From the NCBI RefSeq assembly GCF_002295065.1, contig NZ_NSGG01000013.1:153480-217479 (forward strand): 64,000 bases of DNA, given 5' to 3'. Position 1 is the first letter of the stretch. The number at the start of each line of letters is the position of its first letter. The stretch comes from Mesorhizobium sp. WSM3859. GTDB lineage: Bacteria; Pseudomonadota; Alphaproteobacteria; Rhizobiales; Rhizobiaceae. The notes beneath the pieces are model-generated. The model saw only the letters and a list, made by a program, of their open reading frames with translations. It was not told where the DNA came from and ran no database searches. This document shows positions 51,984 to 61,498 of the stretch, in pieces. A program made the position numbers and the translations under genes.

Positions 51984-53000
51984 TCAGTCTTGTCGCGGCA
52001 CCTCGTATGTTTCCAGCTTGATACCACGGAAAACACCGACCGTCGCTTGCTTCGGCGGTTCCGGCCGGACGTATTTGATCACTTCCTTCACCTGTGGCTG
52101 AGGCGCGGCGGCCACGACCGTGACGGGCTTTGTCTTGCTCATCTGATCGATCTGTGTGCCGACCCGTTCCACCGCCTTGGCGAGGCCATCAATCTTCTCG
52201 TCGGCTTGCTTGCGCGCCGCTTCCTCGGCCGCCTGCCTGTCGAGCTCGGCCTGGCGCTTGGCGACATCGTCCGGCGTGTCGCCGGTCAGATCCGCCAGCG
52301 TCACCCGCTCGTTCATCTCGCCTTTGCTGCCGGCAGCCTGGCGCAAAGCCAGGGACAACTGGCCCGCGCCTGCAGCCAATGTGAGCTTCTGCGCATCTTT
52401 CGTGCTCACTTCGACAGTCACCGCCTTGACGACAGTCGGATTGTCCTTGGTCGCATCCGCGACCTGATCGACGGCAAGCACCTTCACGCTCTGCAGCAGC
52501 ACATCGACGAAACTCTTATCGGCGCCGTCATTGTCGCGAACCGTGCGGCTCAGCAGTACATCGACGCGATCGCCAGGGAAGACGAAGCCGGCTACGCCGA
52601 GCACGTCATTGACCCTGATGGAAACGGCCTTCATGCCCTCGTCAAGAACGGCCGAAAGCGTGGCGCGCTGGCCCGGGCCGGTGATCTTTGCAGCGAGAAC
52701 CGGCTCATTCGCGCTGATGGATTGCAGCGCCTGGCGCGCCCCGTTACCGGTCATCGCTTCTTTGACCGTCTTGAAGGCGCCCGTAGGCACCGCTCCCGCC
52801 GGCCATGCAATTTCGCGCAATTTGTCGGCGCTCAGCGCGTCTCCGAATTTCAAAGGCACCGCCGCGACCACCACCGTGCTGGCCTGCACACCATTGGCCA
52901 TTGCGTTGCGCTGCCCCGCCAGCCAGATGTTGACGAGCACGACCGCCAGAACGCCGAATATACCGGCGAGAACAATCATGATGAGTGTATTGGCGCGCAT
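51984..53000 (-). CDS. cpaB: CpaB/RcpC pilus assembly protein
   Basis: The 338-residue protein has an N-terminal hydrophobic anchor (TLIMIVLAGIFGVLAVVLVN), a SAF domain with VVAAVPLKFGDALSADKLREI, and the RcpC block AVSIRVNDVLGVAGFVFPGDRVDVLLS. It aids secretin assembly in the periplasm. ATG 53000 begins at the anchor; the frame is open upstream to 53081 without homology. A cysteine-free, lysine/glutamine-rich C-terminus follows. Confidence 0.92.
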   Translation of the reverse strand: MRANTLIMIVLAGIFGVLAVVLVNIWLAGQRNAMANGVQASTVVVAAVPLKFGDALSADKLREIAWPAGAVPTGAFKTVKEAMTGNGARQALQSISANEPVLAAKITGPGQRATLSAVLDEGMKAVSIRVNDVLGVAGFVFPGDRVDVLLSRTVRDNDGADKSFVDVLLQSVKVLAVDQVADATKDNPTVVKAVTVEVSTKDAQKLTLAAGAGQLSLALRQAAGSKGEMNERVTLADLTGDTPDDVAKRQAELDRQAAEEAARKQADEKIDGLAKAVERVGTQIDQMSKTKPVTVVAAAPQPQVKEVIKYVRPEPPKQATVGVFRGIKLETYEVPRQD

Positions 53001-53111
53001 TTCCCAAACCCCTTGGACCCGCCTCGGCGCTTGCAGCTCGGGCTCAGCCCGAGATTGCAATATCAGTTCGGCCAGGCCCAAGAGGCGTCCCCGGGCCTGG
53101 CCATGTCTAGC

Positions 53112-53318
53112 TTAGCAGTTCATGCCCGCGCCGTTCACGGCGTCGGTCGCGAGATTGGTGCACAGGGTGCTCCATGCATTGGTGACATACACGCCGACAG
53201 CGATAATGAACGTGATCACCGCAGCGGTGATGATGCCGATCAGAATCGAATATTCGACCATAGCAGCGCCGTTTTCATCATCGCGGAACTGCCGGGCCAT
53301 CGCCATGAGCTTCTTCAT
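53112..53318 (-). CDS. Flp-type pilin
   Basis: The 68-residue prepilin has the basic leader KKLMAMARQFRDDENG, cleavage by CpaA after that glycine, and the Flp motif AAMVEYSILIGIITAAVITF with Glu-Tyr after cleavage. It ends in TLCTNLATDAVNGAGMNC with two cysteines. It is the major subunit of the Tad pilus and first gene of the minus-strand arm. GGAG lies about 9 bp before ATG 53318. Confidence 0.94.
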   Translation of the reverse strand: MKKLMAMARQFRDDENGAAMVEYSILIGIITAAVITFIIAVGVYVTNAWSTLCTNLATDAVNGAGMNC

Positions 53319-53812
53319 GCCAATTTCTCCCTTTGGAGGTTTGAACCCGACGAGACAGAGCCAAGGATGAACTCCATACCCAAGCATCCCCCGTCACGTT
53401 CAATCCTAGGTCGCGCTAAAAATCCGGTCAAACGGATTAACAGTCCTTTAACCTTTCAATACTCGATTTGAAGTTCTCTCAGCTTCCACAACAGCTTGAT
53501 TCGCTTCGCTTTTCAAGCGATCTTAACCATTCATTCACAATTCGGCCACACCCGCGGCCAGAGGTTGCCACATTAGAAATACGACATATCCGTTTATATC
53601 AAGAGGGTTAGCGGGCCGATTTCTCGAAAGTCACCAAAAGTCTTAGGACTTTGGTCGGTCATCGCCAAGCAAGTAAAAAATAAAACGATTTATCAAACTC
53701 GATTTCTTAACTATGTCGCAAGTAATACCTCTAGTGTGTCCTCCAGGCCGCTTGTGCCCCCCGTGGTTAACGCTTAGTTTCGACCCGGGGAAAATATAAG
53801 GGGGTAAGCGGC
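53319..53812. promoter_or_regulatory. Divergent AT-rich control region between the two Tad arms
   Basis: The 494-bp gap is clearly AT-richer than its neighbours and has no supported gene. A full CtrA-type box lies at 53437-53451, and TTAA half sites occur around 53523, 53708 and 53766. The leader of cpaF contains ATATAAGGGGG just before its start. Promoters of both arms must lie here. Confidence 0.6.
53437..53451. promoter_or_regulatory. CtrA-type binding site upstream of the pilin gene
   Basis: The sequence is TTAA-CAGTCCT-TTAA, an exact match to the CtrA consensus TTAA-N7-TTAA. It is 119-133 bp before the flp start. In Caulobacter, CtrA activates pilin transcription in a cell-cycle-dependent way; the same control is inferred here. 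Confidence 0.6.
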
Positions 53813-55197
<1,385 letters not shown>

Positions 55198-55198
<1 letters not shown>

Positions 55199-56169
55199 TG
55201 CTGACCGGACAGACGCTGCTCTATTTCATCTACGTGGTTGCGGCCGCCTCCGTCATCCTTGCCGGCGAGGCATTCTACCTCTCCCTCACGCGCCGGCGTT
55301 CGCACCTGCTCGCAGTCAATCACCGGCTTCGCCGCCTCGCCGATGAGGCTCCCGCGGAGCAGACCCTGCAAAGCCTGCTGCGCGAGCGTGGCCTGACTGG
55401 TTCAGGAGACTTCGCGTCCAACTTTATTTGGTTGAACCGGCTGTACACCCGGTCCGGGATAACCGGAAACCCGTTGACTTTCGCGGTGTCGTTTCTTCTC
55501 GCCGGTTTAGGACTGGCGCTGCTTCTCTGGTTCATGATTGGTGTCTCGGCGCCGGCGGCTTTTCTGATCTTTCTAGGCGTGGGGTTTGCATTGCCGTTGC
55601 TTATCCTGCGCCGAGCCGGCAAAAAGCGGATAGCGAAGTTCGCGGGGCAATTGCCCGATGCGCTCGACATGATCGTCCGTTCGCTTCGTGCCGGCCACCC
55701 AGCCTCGGTCGCAATCGGTCTCGTCGCCCGCGAGATGCCCGATCCGCTCGGTACGGAGTTCGGCATCGTCGCCGACGAGATCACCTTCGGGCTCAGCATG
55801 GAACAGGCGGTGCGGAAACTGTCGGAGCGCGTCGGCTTCGAGGGTCTGCACCTGCTGTCGGTGTCCCTTTCGATTCAGGCCAAGACGGGCGGTAACCTTA
55901 CTGAGATTCTCGCGAACCTGTCGTCCGTGCTGCGCGAAAGGCGGAAACTTGGATTGAAGATCAGGGCTCTCTCGGCCGAGGGCCGGGTATCGGCATGGAT
56001 CATTTCGCTGTTTCCTCCCTTTATGTTCCTGATCCTGATGCTCGTGGCGCCGTCCTACTATGGCAAGATCTGGGGTAATCCGCTGATCCTGCCGGTGTTC
56101 CTGTCATTCGGGTGCTGGGCGTTGCTCGGCGTCTACATCATGTACCGCATGGTCACTTTCGATTTCTAG
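55198..56169 (+). CDS. tadB: Tad pilus inner-membrane platform protein TadB (CpaG)
   Basis: The 323-residue protein has hydrophobic segments near the start and at 100-140 and 270-310, and a GspF-type cytoplasmic domain with LPDALDMIVRSLRAGHPASVAI and REMPDPLGTEFGIVADEITFG. It forms the platform with TadC above the CpaF motor. Confidence 0.94.
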
Positions 56170-56177
56170 GAGCGACC

Positions 56178-57134
56178 ATGAGCCTCCTTTCCAACACGAA
56201 CGACCTGACCTTTCTGGTCTCACTCGCCGTTTTCGTGGCAGCGGTGACCCTGTTCCTGTTCGCCGCGCTGGTTTTCCTGCCCGCGATGCAGACGCGCAGG
56301 CTGGTGACGGACAGTCTTGTCGGCGACGGGCATATGGATCGCCGCTCGATCCTTGGGCAGGACCATCTCGTCCGGGCCGCGGCGCAAAAGCCGGTCGAGG
56401 CCTACTTCCGATCCATGGAAAAGGAGCGCAACGAGCCTGACGCTCTCGAAGCCAAGCTTTTTCGCGCCGGTTTTTATGGCCCCAGCGCACCGCTTATCTA
56501 CACGCTTTGCCGGCTGGGAGCCGTCGCCATAGGCTTTCTGCTTATGTATGCCCTCCTGTCGAGGGTACTTCCGGCGCGATTGCCCGGCGTCTTTGCCTTT
56601 GCGGGCGCGGGCCTGATCGGGCTCGGCTGCATCGTCATCCCGAGCATCATGCTCGATCGCTTCGAAAATAAGCAGAAGCAGATCTATCGTCGCGCCTTTC
56701 CCGATTTCATGGACATGATGATCACCTGCGCCGATGCCGGCATGAGCCTCGAGGCGGCGGTCGAACGGGTGAGCCAGGAACTGGCGGGCACGCATAAATG
56801 GCTGGGCATCCAGCTCACGATCATGAACCTGCAATTACGGGCTGGTAAGCCGTTGCGCGAGGCCTTGCGAGAGCTCGCCGATCGCATCGGACTGGACGAA
56901 GCGAAGGCCCTGGCGGTACTGTTCCGGCAGTCGGAAGAGCTGGGCACCAGTCTTACCGACGCGCTGCGTGTTTACAGCGCCGAGATGCGCGATCAGCGCA
57001 TCCTGCGAGCGGAAGAGCGCGCCAACTCCTTGCCCGTCAAGATGACGATCCCGCTTGGTCTCTGTATCTTCCCGGTGGTGCTGATGATCATCATGCTGCC
57101 GGTCATCATTCGCATGAAGGGCATTTTCTTCTGA
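56178..57134 (+). CDS. tadC: Tad pilus inner-membrane platform protein TadC (CpaH)
   Basis: The 318-residue protein has four hydrophobic segments and a GspF-like domain with FPDFMDMMITCADAGMSLEAA, KPLREALRELADRIGLDEAKA and FRQSEELGTSLTDALRVYS. ATG 56178 has TAGGAG at 5 bp and is 8 bp past the tadB stop; an earlier in-frame start would overlap tadB. Confidence 0.94.
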   Translation: MSLLSNTNDLTFLVSLAVFVAAVTLFLFAALVFLPAMQTRRLVTDSLVGDGHMDRRSILGQDHLVRAAAQKPVEAYFRSMEKERNEPDALEAKLFRAGFYGPSAPLIYTLCRLGAVAIGFLLMYALLSRVLPARLPGVFAFAGAGLIGLGCIVIPSIMLDRFENKQKQIYRRAFPDFMDMMITCADAGMSLEAAVERVSQELAGTHKWLGIQLTIMNLQLRAGKPLREALRELADRIGLDEAKALAVLFRQSEELGTSLTDALRVYSAEMRDQRILRAEERANSLPVKMTIPLGLCIFPVVLMIIMLPVIIRMKGIFF

Positions 57135-57188
57135 TCTGTCGTATGATTATCTTCTAAAATTGAGTCGGAGGGCTCCTTGGGGCACAAG

Positions 57189-57743
57189 ATGACAAAGCCG
57201 ATGCGCCTCGCCGCCGCAGCCAGCGTGCTGCTTCTCGTGCTTACCGGTTGCCAGTCGACCGACGGCACCAGCACCGGCGTCGTGCGCACCAACGAGCCGG
57301 CCAAAGGCGACTACACTGCCTTTGGCGATACCTTCGACGGTCTGAAGACGATCAGCGATGTCGATTACTACGCCTCGGACCAGGCGGTTGCCGAAGCCAA
57401 GACGCAATTCCGTTCCGAAAATTACGGCAATGCCGGCGCCTTGTTCTACAAAGCGACGAGATTGGCGCCGAATGATGGCGTCGCCTGGCTTGGTCTCGCA
57501 GCCTCCTGCGACCGCATCCGGCGCTTCGATCTGGCCGACATGGCCTACGGCCGGGCCTACCGGCTGCTCGGCGCGACGCCCGAATACTACAACAATCTCG
57601 GCTATTCCTATCTCCTGCGCGGCAAGTTGCAGGATGCGCGCGGCAACTTCCTCAAGGCCTACGAGCTGGCGCCCAACGATCCGACCGTGGCCAACAATTT
57701 GAAGCTGCTATCGTCCAGCGTCCGGAACATTGAGCGGTCATGA
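57189..57743 (+). CDS. TadD-like tetratricopeptide lipoprotein
   Basis: The 184-residue protein has a lipobox LTGC at about residues 17-20 and TPR-like helices from about 75 on (GNAGALFYKATRLAPNDGVAWLGLA, PEYYNNLGYSYLLRGKLQDARGNF). TadD proteins help secretin assembly. ATG 57189 was preferred to a TTG at 57177. Its stop overlaps the peptidase start by 4 bp. Confidence 0.88.
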   Translation: MTKPMRLAAAASVLLLVLTGCQSTDGTSTGVVRTNEPAKGDYTAFGDTFDGLKTISDVDYYASDQAVAEAKTQFRSENYGNAGALFYKATRLAPNDGVAWLGLAASCDRIRRFDLADMAYGRAYRLLGATPEYYNNLGYSYLLRGKLQDARGNFLKAYELAPNDPTVANNLKLLSSSVRNIERS

Positions 57744-58285
57744 CCATTTTGCTGACCGCTTCGCTCGTCTTCAAAGGGCTGGCGATCTTGCTGCTCGGGC
57801 GTGTCGCCTGGACAGATTTTTCCACGCAGCGCATATCGAACCGTGACGTGCTGCTGCTGCTCTGCCTTGGCCTCGGAACTTTGCAATTCCAGGCGTTGCA
57901 AACTCACTCATGGCTGGAGATGGGGATCAGCGCTTTTGGTGGTGGTGCACTGTTCCTTGCGTTGTTTCCATTCTGGCTTTTGCGCAAGATTGGCGCCGGC
58001 GACGTCAAGCTGATGAGTATAACTCCGTTTCTGGTGGGCGGGAGCAATCTCGCGGTGTTTTCAGTGTTCCTGCTGGTCTTCGCGGTCGCGACGGCTGCTT
58101 TGGTCAAGAATCCCTTCCTGTTGCCGGCAGGGATGTTTCGCCATTATGTGCAGCATATGGATCGCAAGGGTGTCGTGCCGTTCGGCGTGCCAATTTCGAT
58201 GGCGGCGATCTGTGCAATAGTTTTGCAGATGTATCACGCTCTGGTGGTTGCAACCAGTTCGGGAATACTTGAGCAACTCAACTGA
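57740..58285 (+). CDS. cpaA: Prepilin peptidase CpaA (TadV)
   Basis: The 181-residue membrane protein has the two aspartate sites of type IV prepilin peptidases, AWTDFSTQRISN and KIGAGDVKLM, and about five hydrophobic segments. It should cleave the Flp pilin and the TadE-type proteins encoded by the other arm. It lacks the N-methylase domain, as is normal for Tad systems. Confidence 0.93.
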   Translation: MTILLTASLVFKGLAILLLGRVAWTDFSTQRISNRDVLLLLCLGLGTLQFQALQTHSWLEMGISAFGGGALFLALFPFWLLRKIGAGDVKLMSITPFLVGGSNLAVFSVFLLVFAVATAALVKNPFLLPAGMFRHYVQHMDRKGVVPFGVPISMAAICAIVLQMYHALVVATSSGILEQLN

Positions 58286-58297
58286 CAAAGCTGAGGC

Positions 58298-59293
58298 GTG
58301 ACGGTGCGCAGTAGCGAGTTCAGACTGGCTGCAACGATAGCAACTGTCACGCTAGCCTTCTTTGTTGTGGACTTGTTCTATTTCCCACGCTCTAGCGTCA
58401 TTCTCGATTCGAACAATTGGTTCGAATTGACTAAAGTAATAGTAGTGCTCGCGGCAATCATTGTCGCGATGATGCTCGTGGAATGGCGAATCGCAAAAGA
58501 CAGGTCACGGGTGGGGCGTTTGATCGCGGCCAGTGCCGCCTCCGTCCGCTTGCTCGCCAAAAATGCCTGCCTTTTCGTTCCAATGAGTTTTGCGTCGGTC
58601 TGGTTCATGTATCTGGCTTCCGCAACTAACAGGCCGCTGATGGACCAAACATTGGCAGCGCTAGACGCAGCTATAGGGTTCGACTGGCGAGCCTTTCTTG
58701 ATCTCACGAACAAGCAGCCGATAGCGGCAGGGGCGCTAGTTTTCGCCTACCACGCGCTTGCGCGGCAGCTTCCGGTTCTGCTCCTTTTGCTGGCCTTTGC
58801 AAAGCGTCCCCGGCTCACAGAGTTCATTGCCTTGCTGGCGGTCTCGGGGGCGTTGACCGGCGCTTTAATGTCGTTCGTTCCGGCGGCTGGGGCCTATGCC
58901 TACTTCCAACCGCAACCGGTCGACTTCAGCAATTTCACGGCGCGAGCGGGAATGTGGCATTTCACCGAGCTGATGAGGCTACGATCCGGAGAGCCATTTA
59001 ATCTCCTCGTGACAAGGGCCGAAGGTCTCGTCACGTTCCCGTCTTATCACACCGCGCTCGGCATCATGGTAGTTTACGCGCTTCGAGACCACCGCTGGCT
59101 GTTCTGGTCTGTTGGGTGCGTGAATGCCGTAATGATTGTCAGCACACTTCCAGAAGGCGGACACCACCTCATCGACGTGATTGCGGGTGCGGTGGTTGCC
59201 GTTGCTTCCATTGTTGCCGTCAGGACGATCGCCTCTTACGATCGTGGGGAAACCCATGCCGCCCCGGCGGTTTTCCCGCTAAACAAGGTTTGA
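58298..59293 (+). CDS. PAP2-family membrane protein
   Basis: The 331-residue protein has about seven hydrophobic segments, with FPSYHTALGIMVVYALRDHR (C2 motif with Ser and His) and EGGHHLIDVIAGAVVAVAS (C3 motif, His and Asp). This is the inositol-phosphorylceramide-synthase-like type of PAP2, which acts on lipid phosphates. It starts with GTG 58298, 12 bp after cpaA, and might be co-transcribed with it. Codon use looks less GC-biased than in its neighbours. Confidence 0.85.
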   Translation: MTVRSSEFRLAATIATVTLAFFVVDLFYFPRSSVILDSNNWFELTKVIVVLAAIIVAMMLVEWRIAKDRSRVGRLIAASAASVRLLAKNACLFVPMSFASVWFMYLASATNRPLMDQTLAALDAAIGFDWRAFLDLTNKQPIAAGALVFAYHALARQLPVLLLLLAFAKRPRLTEFIALLAVSGALTGALMSFVPAAGAYAYFQPQPVDFSNFTARAGMWHFTELMRLRSGEPFNLLVTRAEGLVTFPSYHTALGIMVVYALRDHRWLFWSVGCVNAVMIVSTLPEGGHHLIDVIAGAVVAVASIVAVRTIASYDRGETHAAPAVFPLNKV

Positions 59294-59411
59294 CGCTCTG
59301 CGCTTCCTGCGACGGAACGGTTTTCCGCGGTAGTGCCTTCCGAACCTGCGAACCCGGGGTGCGGTGTGCAAGCAAGAAGCTGCGAGGGCTGACTGCCGGT
59401 TCATTTCGCAG

Positions 59412-59591
59412 CTATGTCAGATGCCGGTTCCATTGCCGCACCGGCTTCTTCTTAACGACCGGCGCAGGCAGCGGCTCATCGGAGACGGTTGGCCTTGGCG
59501 CCTCAAACATCAGCTGTTCGACTAGCGCGACGGCACCCGCTGCCACCGCGCCAGCGACGGCTAGGATAAGAAGCTTTCTAAGAAGATCCAA
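59412..59591 (-). CDS. Small single-pass membrane protein with TTG start (59 residues)
   Basis: An open frame from TTG 59591 reads LDLLRKLLILAVAGAVAAGA, then VALVEQLMFEAPRPTVSDEP, and ends in PVVKKKPVRQWNRHLT. It has one hydrophobic segment (about 5-24) and a proline/lysine-rich tail. It follows the lipoprotein gene at 59613 by 21 bp on the same strand. No family was recognised. The evidence for translation is only the clean topology and the spacing. Confidence 0.4.
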   Translation of the reverse strand: MDLLRKLLILAVAGAVAAGAVALVEQLMFEAPRPTVSDEPLPAPVVKKKPVRQWNRHLT

Positions 59592-59612
59592 CGCTCGCCC
59601 ATCCGGTGAAAT

Positions 59613-61001
59613 TCAAAATCCCGACGTCTGCTTCTCCACCAGCTTCAGCTGGCCCTTCTCCACCTTGAAAAACGGCATCGACCTTTGGCTCGAGCCGTCG
59701 CTGCGGAAGCGGAACAGGCCGGTCGAGCCGCGGAAGCCGGTCGCGTTCTCCAGCACCTGCTTGTTGAAGCCGTCGGGGCCGGTGGAGCTCGCTATGCCCG
59801 CGCTCAGCGCCACCATGTCGTAGGCATAGGCCACGTTGACGTCCGGCTGGTAGTTGTAGGTCGCCTTGAAGCGGTCGGCGATCGGCCCGGTCTCGCTCTG
59901 GTCCAGCGTCGCGATATAGGCGCCCTCATAGAGCGGATCCATCGGGCGCTCGAGCCAGCGGTCGGTGCCGATCAGCGTCACCGTCTTGCCAGGAATGCCC
60001 TTGGCCTTCAGCGCCGCAAGCACCGCGGCCGGGCTGCCGTCGCCGCAGGCGACGACCACGGCATCCGGCGCCTCGACCAGCGAGCCCATGTCGGACACCA
60101 CCTTGTCGCCACCATCCGTCGGCGAATAGGGCAGCGTCACCGCAAGCGTGGCGCCGTAGATACTGAGCGCGTTGGCGACTCGGGATTCGACGGCGCTTGA
60201 ATCCGCGCCCGCCGGCACCATCAGCACGAATTTCCTGGCGCCCTTGCCGGCGATTGCCGCTGCGCCCGCCGCGGCGCTGTCGGCTTCGCTCAGTCGCACG
60301 GAATAGACGCCAGGCCCGCCGGCGAAATTGTCGGCCAGCGCCAGCACCGGCGGCCGCTTGGAGCCGGAGAGCTTGGCAAGGTGCTGCGTGGCGGCAAGCT
60401 CCGACGGTCCGACGACGACCTTGGCCGTGCCCGAGGTGATCGCCTTCACCGCGAGGTCCTTGGCGTAGCCGCTGTCGCCGCGCGTATCCTGGATCGTCAG
60501 CGTCAGAAGCTTGTCGCCGAGATCGGCCATCGCGAGCCGCGCGCCGTCATACATCTTTCGGCCGTTCTCGCCCGTGCTTCCGGGCGCCGAAAGCGGCAGC
60601 AGCATGGTCACCTTGGTCGACCCCGTGCCGAGCGTCAGGTTGGCCTTCGCTGCCGCGACCGAGGTCGGGCCGCTCACGGTCGCGCTGTTCGCGGTTCCGG
60701 CGCCTTGAGTCGCGGGGGCTTGGGCCGCGAGGGTCTGGGTCGGGCTGCCCTGGGTCGCACTGCTTGCCTGCTGCGCCGCCGCGTTGCCCGCCTGTCCGGC
60801 GGGCGCCGCGATCGCCGATGGGTCGAGCACGTCAGACGCGCCGCTTTTCGACTGGCAGCCGGAGGCGGCTGCGGCAACCACAAAGGCGAGCACCAGGGCT
60901 CGCCAACGCTTGTGTCGGAAATCAGCCTGCGGCGCCACGCGGGCAGCCTGCGCCGGGGTCGCGGAGGCGTCCGCCTCCGCCCGGGCTTTCATGGCCATCA
61001 T
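59613..61001 (-). CDS. Penicillin-binding-protein-activator/LivJ-like lipoprotein
   Basis: The 462-residue protein has a late N-terminal hydrophobic segment (about 33-47) with lipobox AASGC, so the true start may be a downstream methionine. After a long alanine/glutamine-rich linker (50-125), a periplasmic-binding fold follows: KVTMLLPLSAPGSTGENGRK, ARLAMADLGDKLLTLTIQDT, and VVGPSELAATQHLAKLSG. This matches peripla_BP_6/LpoA-like proteins, which act on cell wall synthesis. Ligand unknown. Confidence 0.85.
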   Translation of the reverse strand: MMAMKARAEADASATPAQAARVAPQADFRHKRWRALVLAFVVAAAASGCQSKSGASDVLDPSAIAAPAGQAGNAAAQQASSATQGSPTQTLAAQAPATQGAGTANSATVSGPTSVAAAKANLTLGTGSTKVTMLLPLSAPGSTGENGRKMYDGARLAMADLGDKLLTLTIQDTRGDSGYAKDLAVKAITSGTAKVVVGPSELAATQHLAKLSGSKRPPVLALADNFAGGPGVYSVRLSEADSAAAGAAAIAGKGARKFVLMVPAGADSSAVESRVANALSIYGATLAVTLPYSPTDGGDKVVSDMGSLVEAPDAVVVACGDGSPAAVLAALKAKGIPGKTVTLIGTDRWLERPMDPLYEGAYIATLDQSETGPIADRFKATYNYQPDVNVAYAYDMVALSAGIASSTGPDGFNKQVLENATGFRGSTGLFRFRSDGSSQRSMPFFKVEKGQLKLVEKQTSGF

Positions 61002-61033
61002 CGTAGCCAGCCGGTGTTCGCTCGCCCGTCAGC

Positions 61034-61402
61034 TCAGTGCATGTACTCGACCATGCGGTCGTGGAAGCACTCGCATTTGTTGAGCGTGTCTTCGTCCTTG
61101 TAGTTCGTCTTGAGGTAGCCATAGGCCATGCCGCAGGCGACCTTGGCCTCCGAAGCCCAGACGAAGGCGGGGCGCGACGAGTTGATCCATTCCGGGCTGT
61201 TGGCGACGGCGACCGACTCGTCCATCAGCTTCACCACATGGTCCTTGAGCTCGACCATGTTGTCGGTCAGCACCAGGTCCGAGGTGCCCACGGTGCGGCA
61301 ATAATTCACCGCCGGCTCGCCGATGATGTCGGCGGCGAAGCCCGTCGACCCGGCCAGCAGCAGCGCCGCGGCCGAAGCCAGCAATCTTGCGGAATGTTTC
61401 AT
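61034..61402 (-). CDS. Small exported cysteine-containing protein
   Basis: The 122-residue protein has a signal peptide (LLASAAALLLAGSTGFA) cleaved before ADII, and a mature helical part with four cysteines (NYCRTV, VACGM, KCECFHD). ATG 61402 is used; the open frame extends to 61489 without a signal-like start. No family was recognised. Confidence 0.7.
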   Translation of the reverse strand: MKHSARLLASAAALLLAGSTGFAADIIGEPAVNYCRTVGTSDLVLTDNMVELKDHVVKLMDESVAVANSPEWINSSRPAFVWASEAKVACGMAYGYLKTNYKDEDTLNKCECFHDRMVEYMH

Positions 61403-61456
61403 GTAAGCCCCTCTCCAAACTGCGAATTCACGGTTCGCTGATGCATAGCATGGGAT

Positions 61457-61498
61457 GCCGCCACACATAAGTGCTAAGCCGCCACACATAAATGCTAA
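61457..61498. repeat. Tandem 21-bp duplication at the adhesin stop codon
   Basis: GCCGCCACACATAAGTGCTAA at 61457-61477 is followed by a copy with one change at 61478-61498. The second copy contains the adhesin's stop codon (CTA on the plus strand, 61495-61497). It is a short, likely neutral duplication. Confidence 0.85.

Noticed and set aside
51990..53471. A 493-residue plus-strand frame across cpaB and flp
   Set aside because: Antisense shadow. It runs through the pilin gene and the AT-rich control region and has no recognisable domain.
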